Source: Planctomycetota bacterium (GTDB lineage Bacteria > Planctomycetota > UBA1135 > GCA-002686595). From it: a stretch of DNA of 64,000 nucleotides. The stretch spans positions 1 to 64,000 of the forward strand of contig PBIX01000085.1 of the NCBI GenBank assembly GCA_002720975.1, given 5' to 3'. This document shows, one piece after another, positions 49,528-58,307 of this stretch. The position numbers and the translations under genes were made by a program. The notes beneath the pieces are model-generated. The model was not told where the DNA came from, made no database searches, and worked only from the letters and a program-made list of their open reading frames with translations. The stretch's first letter is position 1. Each line of letters begins with the position of its first letter.

Positions 49528-51333
49528 ATGAAGACTATGAAGACAATGAAGACCCGGGGAGCCAGTGGAAGTCCAAGCCGCCAAGCAGGCGTAGCGCTCG
49601 TTTATGCCGTATTCGGGGCTTTTGTGGCTGCTACCATGGTGGCAGTCATGTTCACCATGGCGGGAGTCACCCGTACCCGATCCCAACTGAACAGCACGCA
49701 GGTGCGGGCCGACTACATGGCCCAGGGAGCGGTCGAAGTGGCCAAGAAATCGATCCAGACGGCCATCGCCAACTGGTCCCCCCCGCCCACCAGCGGGACG
49801 GCTGTCATCAATGGCGTCAGCGTGCCCTATACGATCACAGCCACCGGCGGTGGGTCCACAGTGACGGACTCGGCCGGCATACAGACCCTTATTACGGGCT
49901 ATGAGATTGAAGCGCTCACGCAGCTCGACCGCGTGCAGACCACCGCACACCGTGTGATCAACTCCGAGTCCACACCCATCTTTCAATTCGCCGTCTTCTA
50001 CGAGGGCGACCTGGAGGCCCAACCGGGCCCCTCGATGACCTTGGGCGGTCGCGTTCACAGCAACGGTGACATGTACCTGGGCTGCGGTAGCACGCTCACC
50101 ATGGATACCAACTATGTCCATGCCCTGGGTAGCATCTACCGAAGCCGCAAGAACAACACCAACTCGAACGGAACCGTCGAAGTCAGGCAGTGGGTCGAGA
50201 ACCCCTTTGATCCCCTGGAGCCGGTCAGCTACCTGGACATGAACAGCAAGTCCCAGATGGACCCCGTCACGACCGAGTCGGGTTATGACTCGAACTTCAC
50301 CGACGGCTACGACATCAATGGCGATGGAGACTTCACCGACGAGGATGAATGGCTCCCCTTTGTCGCTGGAGCCCTCGAGATGTGGGACGCGCCCGACGGC
50401 TACGCACTGACCGGAAACACCATGCTTACAGGTGACCACGGAGTGAGTGAGGCTGTCACGCCCAATATCGGATCGATCCAGATGTTCGAACCCTCCAGCG
50501 TTGGGGACTACTATTTCGATTCGAGTCTGAACGAATACTCGTACCGTGGGCCGGGTGCGGGAACCCACGCGAAGGGCTACTACCACCAGAGCGCAGGCTT
50601 GTCGGTGATCATCTCTGAGGATACCAGTGAGATCCGCGTCTATGATGAGCTGGGCGGCACCGTTCCTGTGATCGATTTGAACGGTGCCCTCTCCATGACG
50701 ACGATCTACGACGCCCGCCAGGGCGGGGACGTGGATCTTCTGAGTGTTGACATGGACTTGCTCAGCGAAGCGGACGCCTGGCCCGATAACGGCCTTCTGT
50801 ACGTGGCGCACTATGGCATGGGAACCGGGACCAGCGCACGCGGGGTCGAGCTGACCAACGGCAGTGAAATCTCAGCGGGACTGACTGTGGTGGCAGAGGG
50901 TTCTCTGTACATCAACGGGGACTACAACACGGTCAACAAGAAGGGGGCCGCTGTGATTGCCGATGCCGTGAACCTGCTCTCCAACAGCTGGGATGGGACC
51001 AAGTCAGCGGGCAACCTGCCCGTGGCTTCGAACACGACCTACAACACGGCCATCGTGACCGGAAACACGACCACCAGCGTGGGCTCCTACAACGGCGGCC
51101 TCGAAAACCTCCCGCGCTTCCATGAAAAGTGGACCACCAAGAAGTGCACCATCAATGGTTCCTTCGTCAATGCGTGGGAGAGCCAGTACGCCAACGCGGA
51201 TTGGGGCTATGGCGGGGACCTCTACAAGGCGCCCAAGCGCAAGTGGTACTACGACGAGATGTTCAACGACGTGGAGAACCTGCCGCCCTACACGCCCATG
51301 GTGGTCTCGGCATCCGACATCGTGCGCTGGTAG
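49528..51333 (+). CDS. PilX-like pilus-assembly/minor pilin protein
   Basis: 601 aa. The start codes MKTMKTMKT, from an exact 9-bp near-repeat (ATGAAGACT/A/C), so three in-frame ATGs compete; the first lies 3 bases past the upstream stop. After a basic stretch, RQAGVALVYAVFGAFVAATMVAVMF is a pilin-like membrane helix without a clear Glu+5. The large extracellular part has an EF-hand-like loop DINGDGDFTDED (about residues 252-263) and many Gly/Asn/Thr-rich beta strands. Similar large PilX/PilC-associated proteins cap type IV pili or secretion pseudopili. Third gene of the cluster. Confidence 0.75.
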   Translation: MKTMKTMKTRGASGSPSRQAGVALVYAVFGAFVAATMVAVMFTMAGVTRTRSQLNSTQVRADYMAQGAVEVAKKSIQTAIANWSPPPTSGTAVINGVSVPYTITATGGGSTVTDSAGIQTLITGYEIEALTQLDRVQTTAHRVINSESTPIFQFAVFYEGDLEAQPGPSMTLGGRVHSNGDMYLGCGSTLTMDTNYVHALGSIYRSRKNNTNSNGTVEVRQWVENPFDPLEPVSYLDMNSKSQMDPVTTESGYDSNFTDGYDINGDGDFTDEDEWLPFVAGALEMWDAPDGYALTGNTMLTGDHGVSEAVTPNIGSIQMFEPSSVGDYYFDSSLNEYSYRGPGAGTHAKGYYHQSAGLSVIISEDTSEIRVYDELGGTVPVIDLNGALSMTTIYDARQGGDVDLLSVDMDLLSEADAWPDNGLLYVAHYGMGTGTSARGVELTNGSEISAGLTVVAEGSLYINGDYNTVNKKGAAVIADAVNLLSNSWDGTKSAGNLPVASNTTYNTAIVTGNTTTSVGSYNGGLENLPRFHEKWTTKKCTINGSFVNAWESQYANADWGYGGDLYKAPKRKWYYDEMFNDVENLPPYTPMVVSASDIVRW

Positions 51334-51346
51334 CGCAGCGGCTCGG

Positions 51347-53896
51347 CTACTGGAACAGGATGGACAGGCCGTCAGTGAAGTTGGAGGTCGGAGTGGGGTT
51401 GTTGTCGCGGAACCATGCGGTGTAGTTCCAGGTCTCACCGGGCTGCACCGCACCTTGGCCGTTGGGGAGATTGTTGAGGTCCAAGGCCAGGCTGAAGGTG
51501 CCCGTGCCTCCGGAGTTCAGGATGAACTTGCCGTAGCGCAGAATGGAGCCACCCAGGCACAGGTTGCCCTGACTGCCTCCGGGATTGAAGACGAGACCTT
51601 GGGTCTGGGAGGTCAGGAAGAACCCGAACTGCATGGCGGGCATTTGGTTGGCGATCAGGGTCAGGTCCTGATCGGCCACGACGTCGGAACCCGAGGCGCT
51701 GATGGATGCCGCTCCCCCCGAAGAGTTGGGATTGGCGAAGCAGTAGTTCGACCCCGGTCCCACGGTGCAGACGATGTCCAGAGCTTGGAAGTCGTCGATG
51801 GCGGCTTCGACAATCGAGCCGCTGCCGGCATCGTCTGCGACGAAGCGCATCTGCACTTGGGAGCTGGGCGCAATGAAATCCGCTACACGGAACTCGTGGT
51901 AGATCCAGCCACCGGTGGTCCCGGCTCCATTGGGACCGACCTGCTCCACCTGAGTCCAGGAGGACCCACCGTTGGCGGAGATGGCGATGCGGAACGTGTC
52001 CGCCCCCGGTGATCCGCCCTGGTTGTTGGAGTACCAGCGCCAGTAGCTGATGTGGGGATCGGGATAGGAGGTGAGGTCCATCATGGGTGTGAGCAAGGTC
52101 GTCGTGCCGTTGTCCACGTCGTTGTCGCCCACCGAGCCTCCAACGGATCCCTGTCCGGTTACCCAGCACTTCACGCCGCTGGGTGTGTGATCATCCTCAG
52201 GTTGGGCCGCGGTCCCGACCGGATTGACTCGCGTCCAGAGCCCCGTCGTCGCTGTGTCTCCACTCGCACCCGAGCTCCAGCCCTGGTTGGTTTCCATGTC
52301 GTGGTCGACGGCAACGTTGATTTGCTCGGCGGAGATGCTGACGTGTGTCGAGGTGGGCGCGGTAACCGGGTCGCGATAGATGGCACCGTCCTTGTCCAGG
52401 ACCTCAAGGTACCACTGAACCTGATCTCCACATGTCGTGGGGGGGAAGACCGCGTCGTAACTACCGCCACCGAGATCGGTCAACGGCACTGTGGTGAAGC
52501 CAGTTCCCGTGTCAAAGTGAAGCGTCTCGGTTCCCGCCATTACATCGCCGGGCGATGTTTCGGTGATAGTGACAGGGACGCTGTCTCCGTCGGGATCCAA
52601 GGTCGTGGGCGCGTCGCCCACCACGGAGATATCCAGCAGGTTGCCCGAGATGGTCCAGATGAACAGTCCGCCCTCGAGGTCACTACCGATAACGGTTCCG
52701 CTCGGGAAGTAGGGGTACAGACTCCAGAGGCCGTTGAAGGTGGCCCCATCGCCCCCATTGGACGTGTCGAAATAGCCGAACTCCGTCATGTTGAGCGGAT
52801 CGCTGGCGTCGTAGATCCGCATACCGCTGGTGTAGTTCGCTGCGAACACCATGTCGCCCACGGTGTAGAGGTTATGTGTGACGGCCGTGTTGCCATTGGT
52901 ATACGTGCCCACAGCAGATGCATTGGCCGGATCGCTCACGTCAATGATGTGAGTTGTCGAGGGGTACGTCCCATCCTCGTCGAGCTCGTCACCGAGATAG
53001 AAGTAGTTCAGGTCGCTGCTCAGCCAGCCCTGGTGGGAGTACCCGGGGTTGGAGTAGTAGACCTGATCAAGGGTCTGCATGTTGCCCTTGTTCGTCACGT
53101 CCACGATTGTCAGTCCCGTTGAGGACCATCCATTGTTAAAGCCGCCGCAAGCGAACATCACTTCTCGGCCCGCGTAGGGACCGCTTGCATAGGTGATGAT
53201 CTGCGCGTCGTGGATATAGCGCGAGTTCCAGGAACCCACGTATTGCGGGTTGGCAGGATTGGCATTCAGGTTGTAGATGCGTGCTCCATTGCTGTCGCCT
53301 CCGAGGCGATAGAGGTAGCCGCTGTCCGTGTTGATGGCCACGTTGTGGGTGGCGCTTGTTCCCACGTCGTCAATGGTGTTCACCAAGGTCACGTTGCCGT
53401 TGTCGATGTTGGTCATCTTCATGACCTGTATTCCGCTTCCGCCTTCACTTACGGCGTAGGCGAAGTCCTGATAGGTCTTCACGTCCCGCCACAGGCTGTT
53501 GGGGCCAGAGATGTGCTTGACCAGTACGGGGTTCGTGGGATCGGTGATCTCGATGAAGTTGGTGCCGGAAGACGTGCACATGAGCGCGTACTCGCGTCCC
53601 GAGGGTGAGGTGTACCCCCAGCAGTCATTTCCATTGGCTGCGTTGTCGATCTGGTTCAGGGGCATCCAAGCCTGGAGGGTGACGTTCTGGGAGTTGAAGG
53701 CCGAGTAGGCCGTGCCGCCCGGCTGTCCCGGACCCACGGCTTGGTTGCGATAGCCACGGCCTGTGATCGCCGGTCTGAGATCGCGGATCTTGGGGTCGTC
53801 GTCATGGGCTCGCAGGGGCGCGATGGCGGTGACGGCCAGACCCAGGGTCAGGACTAGGGTGTTCAGGTGGGGGCGAGAGACTTGGGCCTTGGTCAC
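51347..53896 (-). CDS. Exported choice-of-anchor B family protein with propeller and C-terminal module
   Basis: 849 aa with signal peptide (LGLAVTAIAPLRA). Residues about 45-420 are LVIVD-type propeller repeats of the choice-of-anchor B family (TNFIEITDPTNPVLVKHISG; HIIDVSDPANASAVGTY). Residues about 530-700 form a beta-sandwich with a jelly-roll appearance, and the last 135 residues form a module also found in the protein at 56124: a Cys-rich NYCFANPNSSGG entry, then LCLGGSILRYGKF, GTFSLALDLNNLP and TWNYTAWFRDNNP. Exported, surface or secreted; function unknown. The gene is convergent with the PilX-like gene. Confidence 0.82.
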   Translation of the reverse strand: MTKAQVSRPHLNTLVLTLGLAVTAIAPLRAHDDDPKIRDLRPAITGRGYRNQAVGPGQPGGTAYSAFNSQNVTLQAWMPLNQIDNAANGNDCWGYTSPSGREYALMCTSSGTNFIEITDPTNPVLVKHISGPNSLWRDVKTYQDFAYAVSEGGSGIQVMKMTNIDNGNVTLVNTIDDVGTSATHNVAINTDSGYLYRLGGDSNGARIYNLNANPANPQYVGSWNSRYIHDAQIITYASGPYAGREVMFACGGFNNGWSSTGLTIVDVTNKGNMQTLDQVYYSNPGYSHQGWLSSDLNYFYLGDELDEDGTYPSTTHIIDVSDPANASAVGTYTNGNTAVTHNLYTVGDMVFAANYTSGMRIYDASDPLNMTEFGYFDTSNGGDGATFNGLWSLYPYFPSGTVIGSDLEGGLFIWTISGNLLDISVVGDAPTTLDPDGDSVPVTITETSPGDVMAGTETLHFDTGTGFTTVPLTDLGGGSYDAVFPPTTCGDQVQWYLEVLDKDGAIYRDPVTAPTSTHVSISAEQINVAVDHDMETNQGWSSGASGDTATTGLWTRVNPVGTAAQPEDDHTPSGVKCWVTGQGSVGGSVGDNDVDNGTTTLLTPMMDLTSYPDPHISYWRWYSNNQGGSPGADTFRIAISANGGSSWTQVEQVGPNGAGTTGGWIYHEFRVADFIAPSSQVQMRFVADDAGSGSIVEAAIDDFQALDIVCTVGPGSNYCFANPNSSGGAASISASGSDVVADQDLTLIANQMPAMQFGFFLTSQTQGLVFNPGGSQGNLCLGGSILRYGKFILNSGGTGTFSLALDLNNLPNGQGAVQPGETWNYTAWFRDNNPTPTSNFTDGLSILFQ

Positions 53897-53924
53897 GGGA
53901 GACTCCTGTATGGGGGGAGGCAGC

Positions 53925-53962
53925 GTAGCAGTTGAGGTGCGCCGGGCCGACGCACCTGCTAC
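53925..53962 (-). other. Bulged hairpin upstream of the choice-of-anchor B gene
   Basis: GTAGCA (53925-53930) pairs with TGCTAC (53957-53962), and GGTGCG (53936-53941) with CGCACC (53951-53956). Five unpaired bases lie on one side. It sits between the diheme peroxidase stop (54062) and this start (53896), so it could terminate the former or be part of the latter's leader. No T-run. Confidence 0.4.
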
Positions 53963-54061
53963 CCGTCTAGGGTACCCCCGTAGGAGGGTTTGGTAGACAG
54001 GGATGTTCCGGGTCGATTGTAGCCTTTGCTGGAATCGCCCGTAGGGGACGACGCAGGCGGC

Positions 54062-55348
54062 TCAGGGGTGCTGCTTGAGTCCCGGCCCGGGTGGTGCCGC
54101 GCCCCACCGGGGGTCCAGGGCCTGGCCCTCGAGGCTCTCAAGCAATGCGAGCAGATCAGCGGATTCCCTTGGGCTGAGGTCGAGAGGCTTGAGCACGTTC
54201 TCCTGATGATGGCTCTGGCCGCTGGCTCCCTCGAGGGTCGAGTAGAAGTGCAGCACTGCCTCCAGGTCGGGCATCTGCCCAGCATGGAAGTAGGGAGCGC
54301 GGCCTTCCAGATTCCGCAGGCTGGGCGTTTTGAACTCGCCCCAGCCCACGGAGCCCGTCTTCAATCTACGCACTCGTGCCGCAGCGGCCCCCTGATCCTC
54401 GTCGCTGAACCGTCCCGCAGCATTGAAGGGGTTGGCCTTCACAAGCCGTGTCCCCTCAAACCTCCCGGGGTCCGAAGGGGGGCGGCCATCCGCCGTGGGC
54501 ACCTGGTTGTTGTGGAACTCGAGATCGGAGAACGTGGGCCCGTTGTGGCACGTGGTGCAGTTGCCGCGCCCAAGAAACAGATCCAGGCCGCGCACTGCGG
54601 AATCTGACAGATGCCCGCCTCCATCCGGATCACCTGCCGAGAGGGCTGCCACGTAGCGATCAAAGGGTGCATTCGCTCGCACAAGTTGGCGCTCGTAGGC
54701 AGCCAGGGCCTTGCCCAGATTGGAGTAGAAGCGGTTGATGGACTCACGGTCCTGCTCGCTCATCTCATCCCAGGCCACCGCATGAGCATGCTCGGGGTCC
54801 TCCGGCACGGGGCGAGCATGAGCGGGAAACCGATCACCCGAGCGCAGCTGAGGCAGCGGGCCGAAGAGGGTCTCATAGGCCTCCTTCAGATCCCCCTCGG
54901 CATACATGCGATGGGCGAGAGCCACTCGGTCCATGCCCATCTCGAGTGGATTCTCAATCGGCTCGGTGGCTTGGGCCCACAGGGAGTCGGCTCGTCCGTC
55001 CCAGAAGAACCAGCGGGAATGGGCCGTGTTCAAGATTGTCGGGGTCTTGCGCGTTCCCACCCCCAGGGTCTCCGCCAAGGGCTTGCCATCCGTGAAGGCC
55101 AGGGACGGATCGTGGCAGGTGGCGCAGGACACCGATCGATCCGAGGAGAGGCTTGGGTCGAAGAACAGCCAGTGACCGAGGCGAACCGCTCGCGCATCGT
55201 CGGCCCAGCGGTTGGTGGGATCAAGGGGAGTGGGGGGCAGGGGCGAGAGGCGTGCCAGGGCCGGGCTCATCGGATCCGTGCGCTTCATGAGGAGCACGAG
55301 GCCGGCTCCGACCAGCAACAAGGCTGCGATCCCTTGGATGGGCTTCAT
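54062..55348 (-). CDS. Di-heme cytochrome c peroxidase / MauG-family protein
   Basis: 428 aa. An N-terminal membrane anchor (IAALLLVGAGLVLLM) precedes two c-type hemes: CATCH (75-79) in RSVSCATCHDPSLAFTDG and CTTCH (264-268) in GRGNCTTCHNGPTFSD. PTILNTAHSRWFFWDGRADSL and KTPSLRNLEGRAPYFHAGQM are family landmarks. Reduces peroxide or oxidises a protein partner in the periplasm. Gene overlaps the YtkA-like lipoprotein upstream by 4 bases, a frequent pairing in this family. Confidence 0.92.
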   Translation of the reverse strand: MKPIQGIAALLLVGAGLVLLMKRTDPMSPALARLSPLPPTPLDPTNRWADDARAVRLGHWLFFDPSLSSDRSVSCATCHDPSLAFTDGKPLAETLGVGTRKTPTILNTAHSRWFFWDGRADSLWAQATEPIENPLEMGMDRVALAHRMYAEGDLKEAYETLFGPLPQLRSGDRFPAHARPVPEDPEHAHAVAWDEMSEQDRESINRFYSNLGKALAAYERQLVRANAPFDRYVAALSAGDPDGGGHLSDSAVRGLDLFLGRGNCTTCHNGPTFSDLEFHNNQVPTADGRPPSDPGRFEGTRLVKANPFNAAGRFSDEDQGAAAARVRRLKTGSVGWGEFKTPSLRNLEGRAPYFHAGQMPDLEAVLHFYSTLEGASGQSHHQENVLKPLDLSPRESADLLALLESLEGQALDPRWGAAPPGPGLKQHP

Positions 55349-55764
55349 TCGACGATCAGGTCAAACTGGGCGCGCTCGGTCACGGCACCCCGGGTGAGAT
55401 CCACGTGCAGAACCCAATGGCCCACCATGTGACACAGCAGTCCGAGTACTCGATAGCGACCTTGTCCTTCGTCCGTGACCTCCACTTCTTGCAGCATGCC
55501 GTGCCTGTGTGCGGGCATGCGGCAATCGATGGACAGGCGGGCCCCTTCGATGGGGGTACCGTCCGCGCTTGTCTTCAGCCACAGGGTCGCATCAAAGGAC
55601 TCGTTCAGGGGGAGGGGCGCCACGGACGGCTGCCATTGCACGTGGAATCCTCCTGCTTGGCTTGTGACCGCCTGGGGTTCGGGCATCGGACGCGCCTCTT
55701 CTGCCGAGCAACCCACAAGCGAAGTTGCAACTGCGAGGGTCAGCATCAGCGTGCGATCACTCAT
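55345..55764 (-). CDS. YtkA/FixH-like lipoprotein
   Basis: 139 aa. Lipobox LVGCS after a short signal; a single beta-sandwich follows with LDPNESFDATLWLK-like strands, MPAHRHGM and LCHMVGHWVLHV, whose Met/His residues could bind copper. Start preceded by a perfect AAGGAGG ribosome binding site. First gene of the pair with the diheme peroxidase. Role possibly metal delivery; unproven. Confidence 0.75.
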   Translation of the reverse strand: MSDRTLMLTLAVATSLVGCSAEEARPMPEPQAVTSQAGGFHVQWQPSVAPLPLNESFDATLWLKTSADGTPIEGARLSIDCRMPAHRHGMLQEVEVTDEGQGRYRVLGLLCHMVGHWVLHVDLTRGAVTERAQFDLIVE

Positions 55765-55770
55765 TGGAGT

Positions 55771-55777
55771 CCTCCTT
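55771..55777 (-). promoter_or_regulatory. Strong Shine-Dalgarno for the YtkA-like gene
   Basis: AAGGAGG on the minus strand ends 6 bases before the ATG at 55764. Most genes in this window lack such a strong site, so this pair may be well translated. Confidence 0.7.
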
Positions 55778-56123
55778 GCGGTAGCTCTTGGGATGGGGTG
55801 CCGATGGTCGTGAGAGAGTGGAGCTTGCGGGCCACAGGAGCGAACACCCTAATCGTCTAGCACCGCCTTGTGCCATATGCAGCAGAGTATGGGAGTCAAG
55901 CGCCGCCCCTGTGGGGAAACCCGGCTCATGAATCGAGCGCTCCGGGAGGCGGGCCTGGAGCCATCCAGGAACGCTCAGGAGGTTCCTTGAGGCACGCGGG
56001 CCGCTGGGTTGGGCGCAAGACGGCACCTTGGACTTCCTAACCTCAGCTCGGCATGGGCTACACCCTGCCCGTGACGTCCAGGGCTGCGGAAGCTCCGGTG
56101 GAGCAGGTACCGTCAGGCGAGTA
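55778..56123. other. Gene-free interval between YtkA-like and DUF1566 genes
   Basis: About 350 bases without a convincing coding frame; frames here have random-looking composition. It should hold the promoter of the YtkA/peroxidase pair. No clear promoter boxes or terminator seen. Confidence 0.5.
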
Positions 56124-57740
56124 TCAGTTGATCATGCCCGCGATCCCCTTCGAGAAACGCGACGGGTCCATCCCATTACGGTGCCAGTACTGGAATCGCC
56201 AGGTATTGCCGTTGCACAGGGTACCACCGATGCTGGGGACGCCGCCGCCCGGGGCGGAAGCCGCGTTCAGGAGGTCGATGCTGTAGGTCCCTGCGGCGCT
56301 GATGGCGCCCGCATCCTTGGTGTAGCGGCCGATCGTCGAACCTGCGAGACACAGCTCAGAGACACCTGTCGGGCTCACGGCCGTCGTCCCCAGCCCCACG
56401 AGGGGGTAGGTGAACTGACCAGGAAAGCTCGTGCTCAGATCGAGGGTGATCGATCCATCCGAGCAGTCGCAACCACTCAGGCTCACGTCGCCGATGTTGT
56501 TGATGTCGGTATCACAGAAGACGTAGCTGCCGCCCGAGCAATCCCCTGCGTCCCGCACGAGGCGCACCGAATTGAAGATCCGGATCACGTCTCCCTGCGG
56601 TCCTTGACCATAGGGGTAGTCGTTTGGGTCCCCATCCTTGGGGTCGCTGCGCTGGGCGCCCGCTCCATGCACGTTGAGCAGGTTGTAGTTGCCGGAGCCC
56701 GGCGGTTGCTCCATCCACCCCGTGGCTCGGCCGAAGCAGAAGTACACCCCCCAGCTCAGTTTGCCGAGCGGAGGGTCGAGGTGCGTGGTGCTGCTCCAGG
56801 CCCAGGACTCCGGGTCGATGATGTCGAAGATCGGGTCGATCGCCGGGCCGACGTTCGCCGGGTCCGTGGCGTCGGGAGCACGCGTGTAGTCGACGATGCT
56901 CTGCAGCTCCTTCGCGTTCGGGAGGCGCCAATCCGAGGCACCGGCCAGGGTCGAGGTCTCGGCAAAGGCCAGCGCGGCCTCCCAGTTCACGGGGATCATG
57001 CTGTCAGACTTGGCCCACACCAGGTTCGTGGCGTGATCGGTGATCGTGCCGTCGCCGTTGTCGGCGAAGTTGTTGATGCCATAGGCCGTGGTCCCGCGCA
57101 CGCAGCGCACGTAGCGTTCGAAGAGGGAGCCGTTCGGCAGGGTCGCGCTCGGGTAGCCCTTGATCCTGCCGTCGGCGAAGTTGACACCGAACGCGGTGGG
57201 GTTGCCATTCATCGTGGTGCCGACGTAGGCTGTGCTCGACCAGAACTGCACGTCGATCGGACGGTCCCCCGAGGCTGGGTCGGGGTACTCGAAGTCGAAG
57301 TAGGTCGTGTCGATGTAGGGCTTGCGCGGAGTGGCCGTGCTGCTGCCTCGAAAGTCCATCAGGGAGTACAGCTCCTTGACGGTTGGCAATCGCCAGTCAT
57401 TGTGCCCGGCCAGGGAGAGGCCGTTGGCGTACGTCGCGGCCGCACTCCATGAACGCTTGGTGTCGAAGTCGGGCGACTTCTGCCACATCAGACCGGTGTT
57501 CAGGTCACTGATCGTGCCGTCACCGTTGTCCAGGTATGAGGGCTGCAGGCCCTGGTACTGGGCATCCTGGCCATAGAACGCTCCACCCTGCGCAGGCGGA
57601 GCGATGAGGTCCTTGTCGTCGTAGCACTGGTCCTGGCCCGTGTCGACGATCGGGTAGCCATTCTGGGGAGCAGCGACGGCGCCTGTGGGAACGAGCATGC
57701 ACCAGACGGCGGTTTGGAGGATGGAAAGTGCCTTGTTCAT
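56124..57740 (-). CDS. Exported DUF1566 (Lcl-type) repeat protein with C-terminal module
   Basis: 538 aa from the ATG at 57740, giving a signal peptide ending GAVAAPQ. Two DUF1566 domains: the first at about residues 70-220 (DLNTGLMWQKSPDF, HNDWRLPTVKELYSLMDF, QFWSSTAY, RYVRCVRG), the second at about 225-390 (DHATNLVWAKSDS, SDWRLPNAKELQSIVDY, WAWSSTTH). This C-type-lectin-like fold is typical of secreted or surface proteins. The last 130 residues resemble the C-terminal module of the choice-of-anchor B protein (LCLAGSTIGRYTKDAG; TWRFQYWHRNGMDPSRFSKG). Function unknown, probably surface-associated. Preceded by a direct repeat that may be an operator. Confidence 0.82.
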   Translation of the reverse strand: MNKALSILQTAVWCMLVPTGAVAAPQNGYPIVDTGQDQCYDDKDLIAPPAQGGAFYGQDAQYQGLQPSYLDNGDGTISDLNTGLMWQKSPDFDTKRSWSAAATYANGLSLAGHNDWRLPTVKELYSLMDFRGSSTATPRKPYIDTTYFDFEYPDPASGDRPIDVQFWSSTAYVGTTMNGNPTAFGVNFADGRIKGYPSATLPNGSLFERYVRCVRGTTAYGINNFADNGDGTITDHATNLVWAKSDSMIPVNWEAALAFAETSTLAGASDWRLPNAKELQSIVDYTRAPDATDPANVGPAIDPIFDIIDPESWAWSSTTHLDPPLGKLSWGVYFCFGRATGWMEQPPGSGNYNLLNVHGAGAQRSDPKDGDPNDYPYGQGPQGDVIRIFNSVRLVRDAGDCSGGSYVFCDTDINNIGDVSLSGCDCSDGSITLDLSTSFPGQFTYPLVGLGTTAVSPTGVSELCLAGSTIGRYTKDAGAISAAGTYSIDLLNAASAPGGGVPSIGGTLCNGNTWRFQYWHRNGMDPSRFSKGIAGMIN

Positions 57741-57805
57741 TTGGGTCACCTTGGGGTTCTGCGGTTCATGTGTGGGTTGAACAAGGGGTGGCACTTCCTC
57801 TGATC

Positions 57806-57855
57806 TACCAGCGAGCGGATCGGTCCGTTTCTAATTTACCAGTAAGAGGATCGGT
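57806..57855. repeat. Two 19-bp imperfect direct repeats, 31 bp apart
   Basis: TACCAGCGAGCGGATCGGT (57806-57824) recurs as TACCAGTAAGAGGATCGGT (57837-57855) with three mismatches. The 31-bp spacing is close to three helical turns, so a regulator could bind both on one face. Lies 66 bases upstream of the DUF1566 start. Confidence 0.6.
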
Positions 57856-58085
57856 TCATGAGTGAATGCGCAGAGTGGGTTGGGAATGGAGATCCAGACG
57901 TTGCGGTCGGCAATCGCCTTGCCTTGGGCCGCCCCGAACCGCTCGTCTTCGACGTCCCAGCGTTCGGGAGTCTTTACGGGTAGTCCTTCCGGATCATTCG
58001 TTCGTCGTGGATCTCCGTGCGCGGTCCGGAGCTGCCGGGCCGAGTTCTCGAACGGTTCCGGGGCCCCGGTGGGCTGGTCAGGGAC
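57831..58085 (-). pseudogene. Possible decayed gene fragment without start codon
   Basis: On the minus strand an 84-codon frame runs from just after a TGA (58086-58088) to a TAG (57831-57833) with no ATG, GTG or TTG. Its composition looks protein-like (GLPVKTPERWDVEDERFGAA, then NVWISIPNPLCAFTHEP), with mainly G/C third bases. The same frame before the TGA also reads plausibly for about 30 codons. It may be a remnant of a lost gene; chance opening in GC-rich DNA is equally possible. No family recognised. The rest of the 57741-58307 interval shows no gene. Confidence 0.25.
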
Positions 58086-58307
58086 TCAGTCGGGGTTTTT
58101 GGGGTGGCCGTAGCTGTCTTGAACTGGGAGCAGGCCGGTAGGAGTGACGCACAGGCAGTTCACAGTAAACGGACCCTATCTGGAGGAGGAGATCGCGGTT
58201 GGGGGGTGTGCTCGGGGATGGTCCTAGTTTGAGACAAAGAGTGCAGAATTCTTCCAATTCAATGTGCAAAGGCGGGGGTTCCCAAGGGCTAGATTGGAGC
58301 CTCTCAC

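Noticed and set aside
48922-50811. 629-codon minus-strand frame opposite the pilin genes
   Set aside because: Same shadow pattern; the plus strand carries prepilin motifs and coupled starts.
58086-58088. A second possible selenocysteine TGA on the minus strand
   Set aside because: No recognised family, no redox motif around it, no start codon; better explained as decay or chance.
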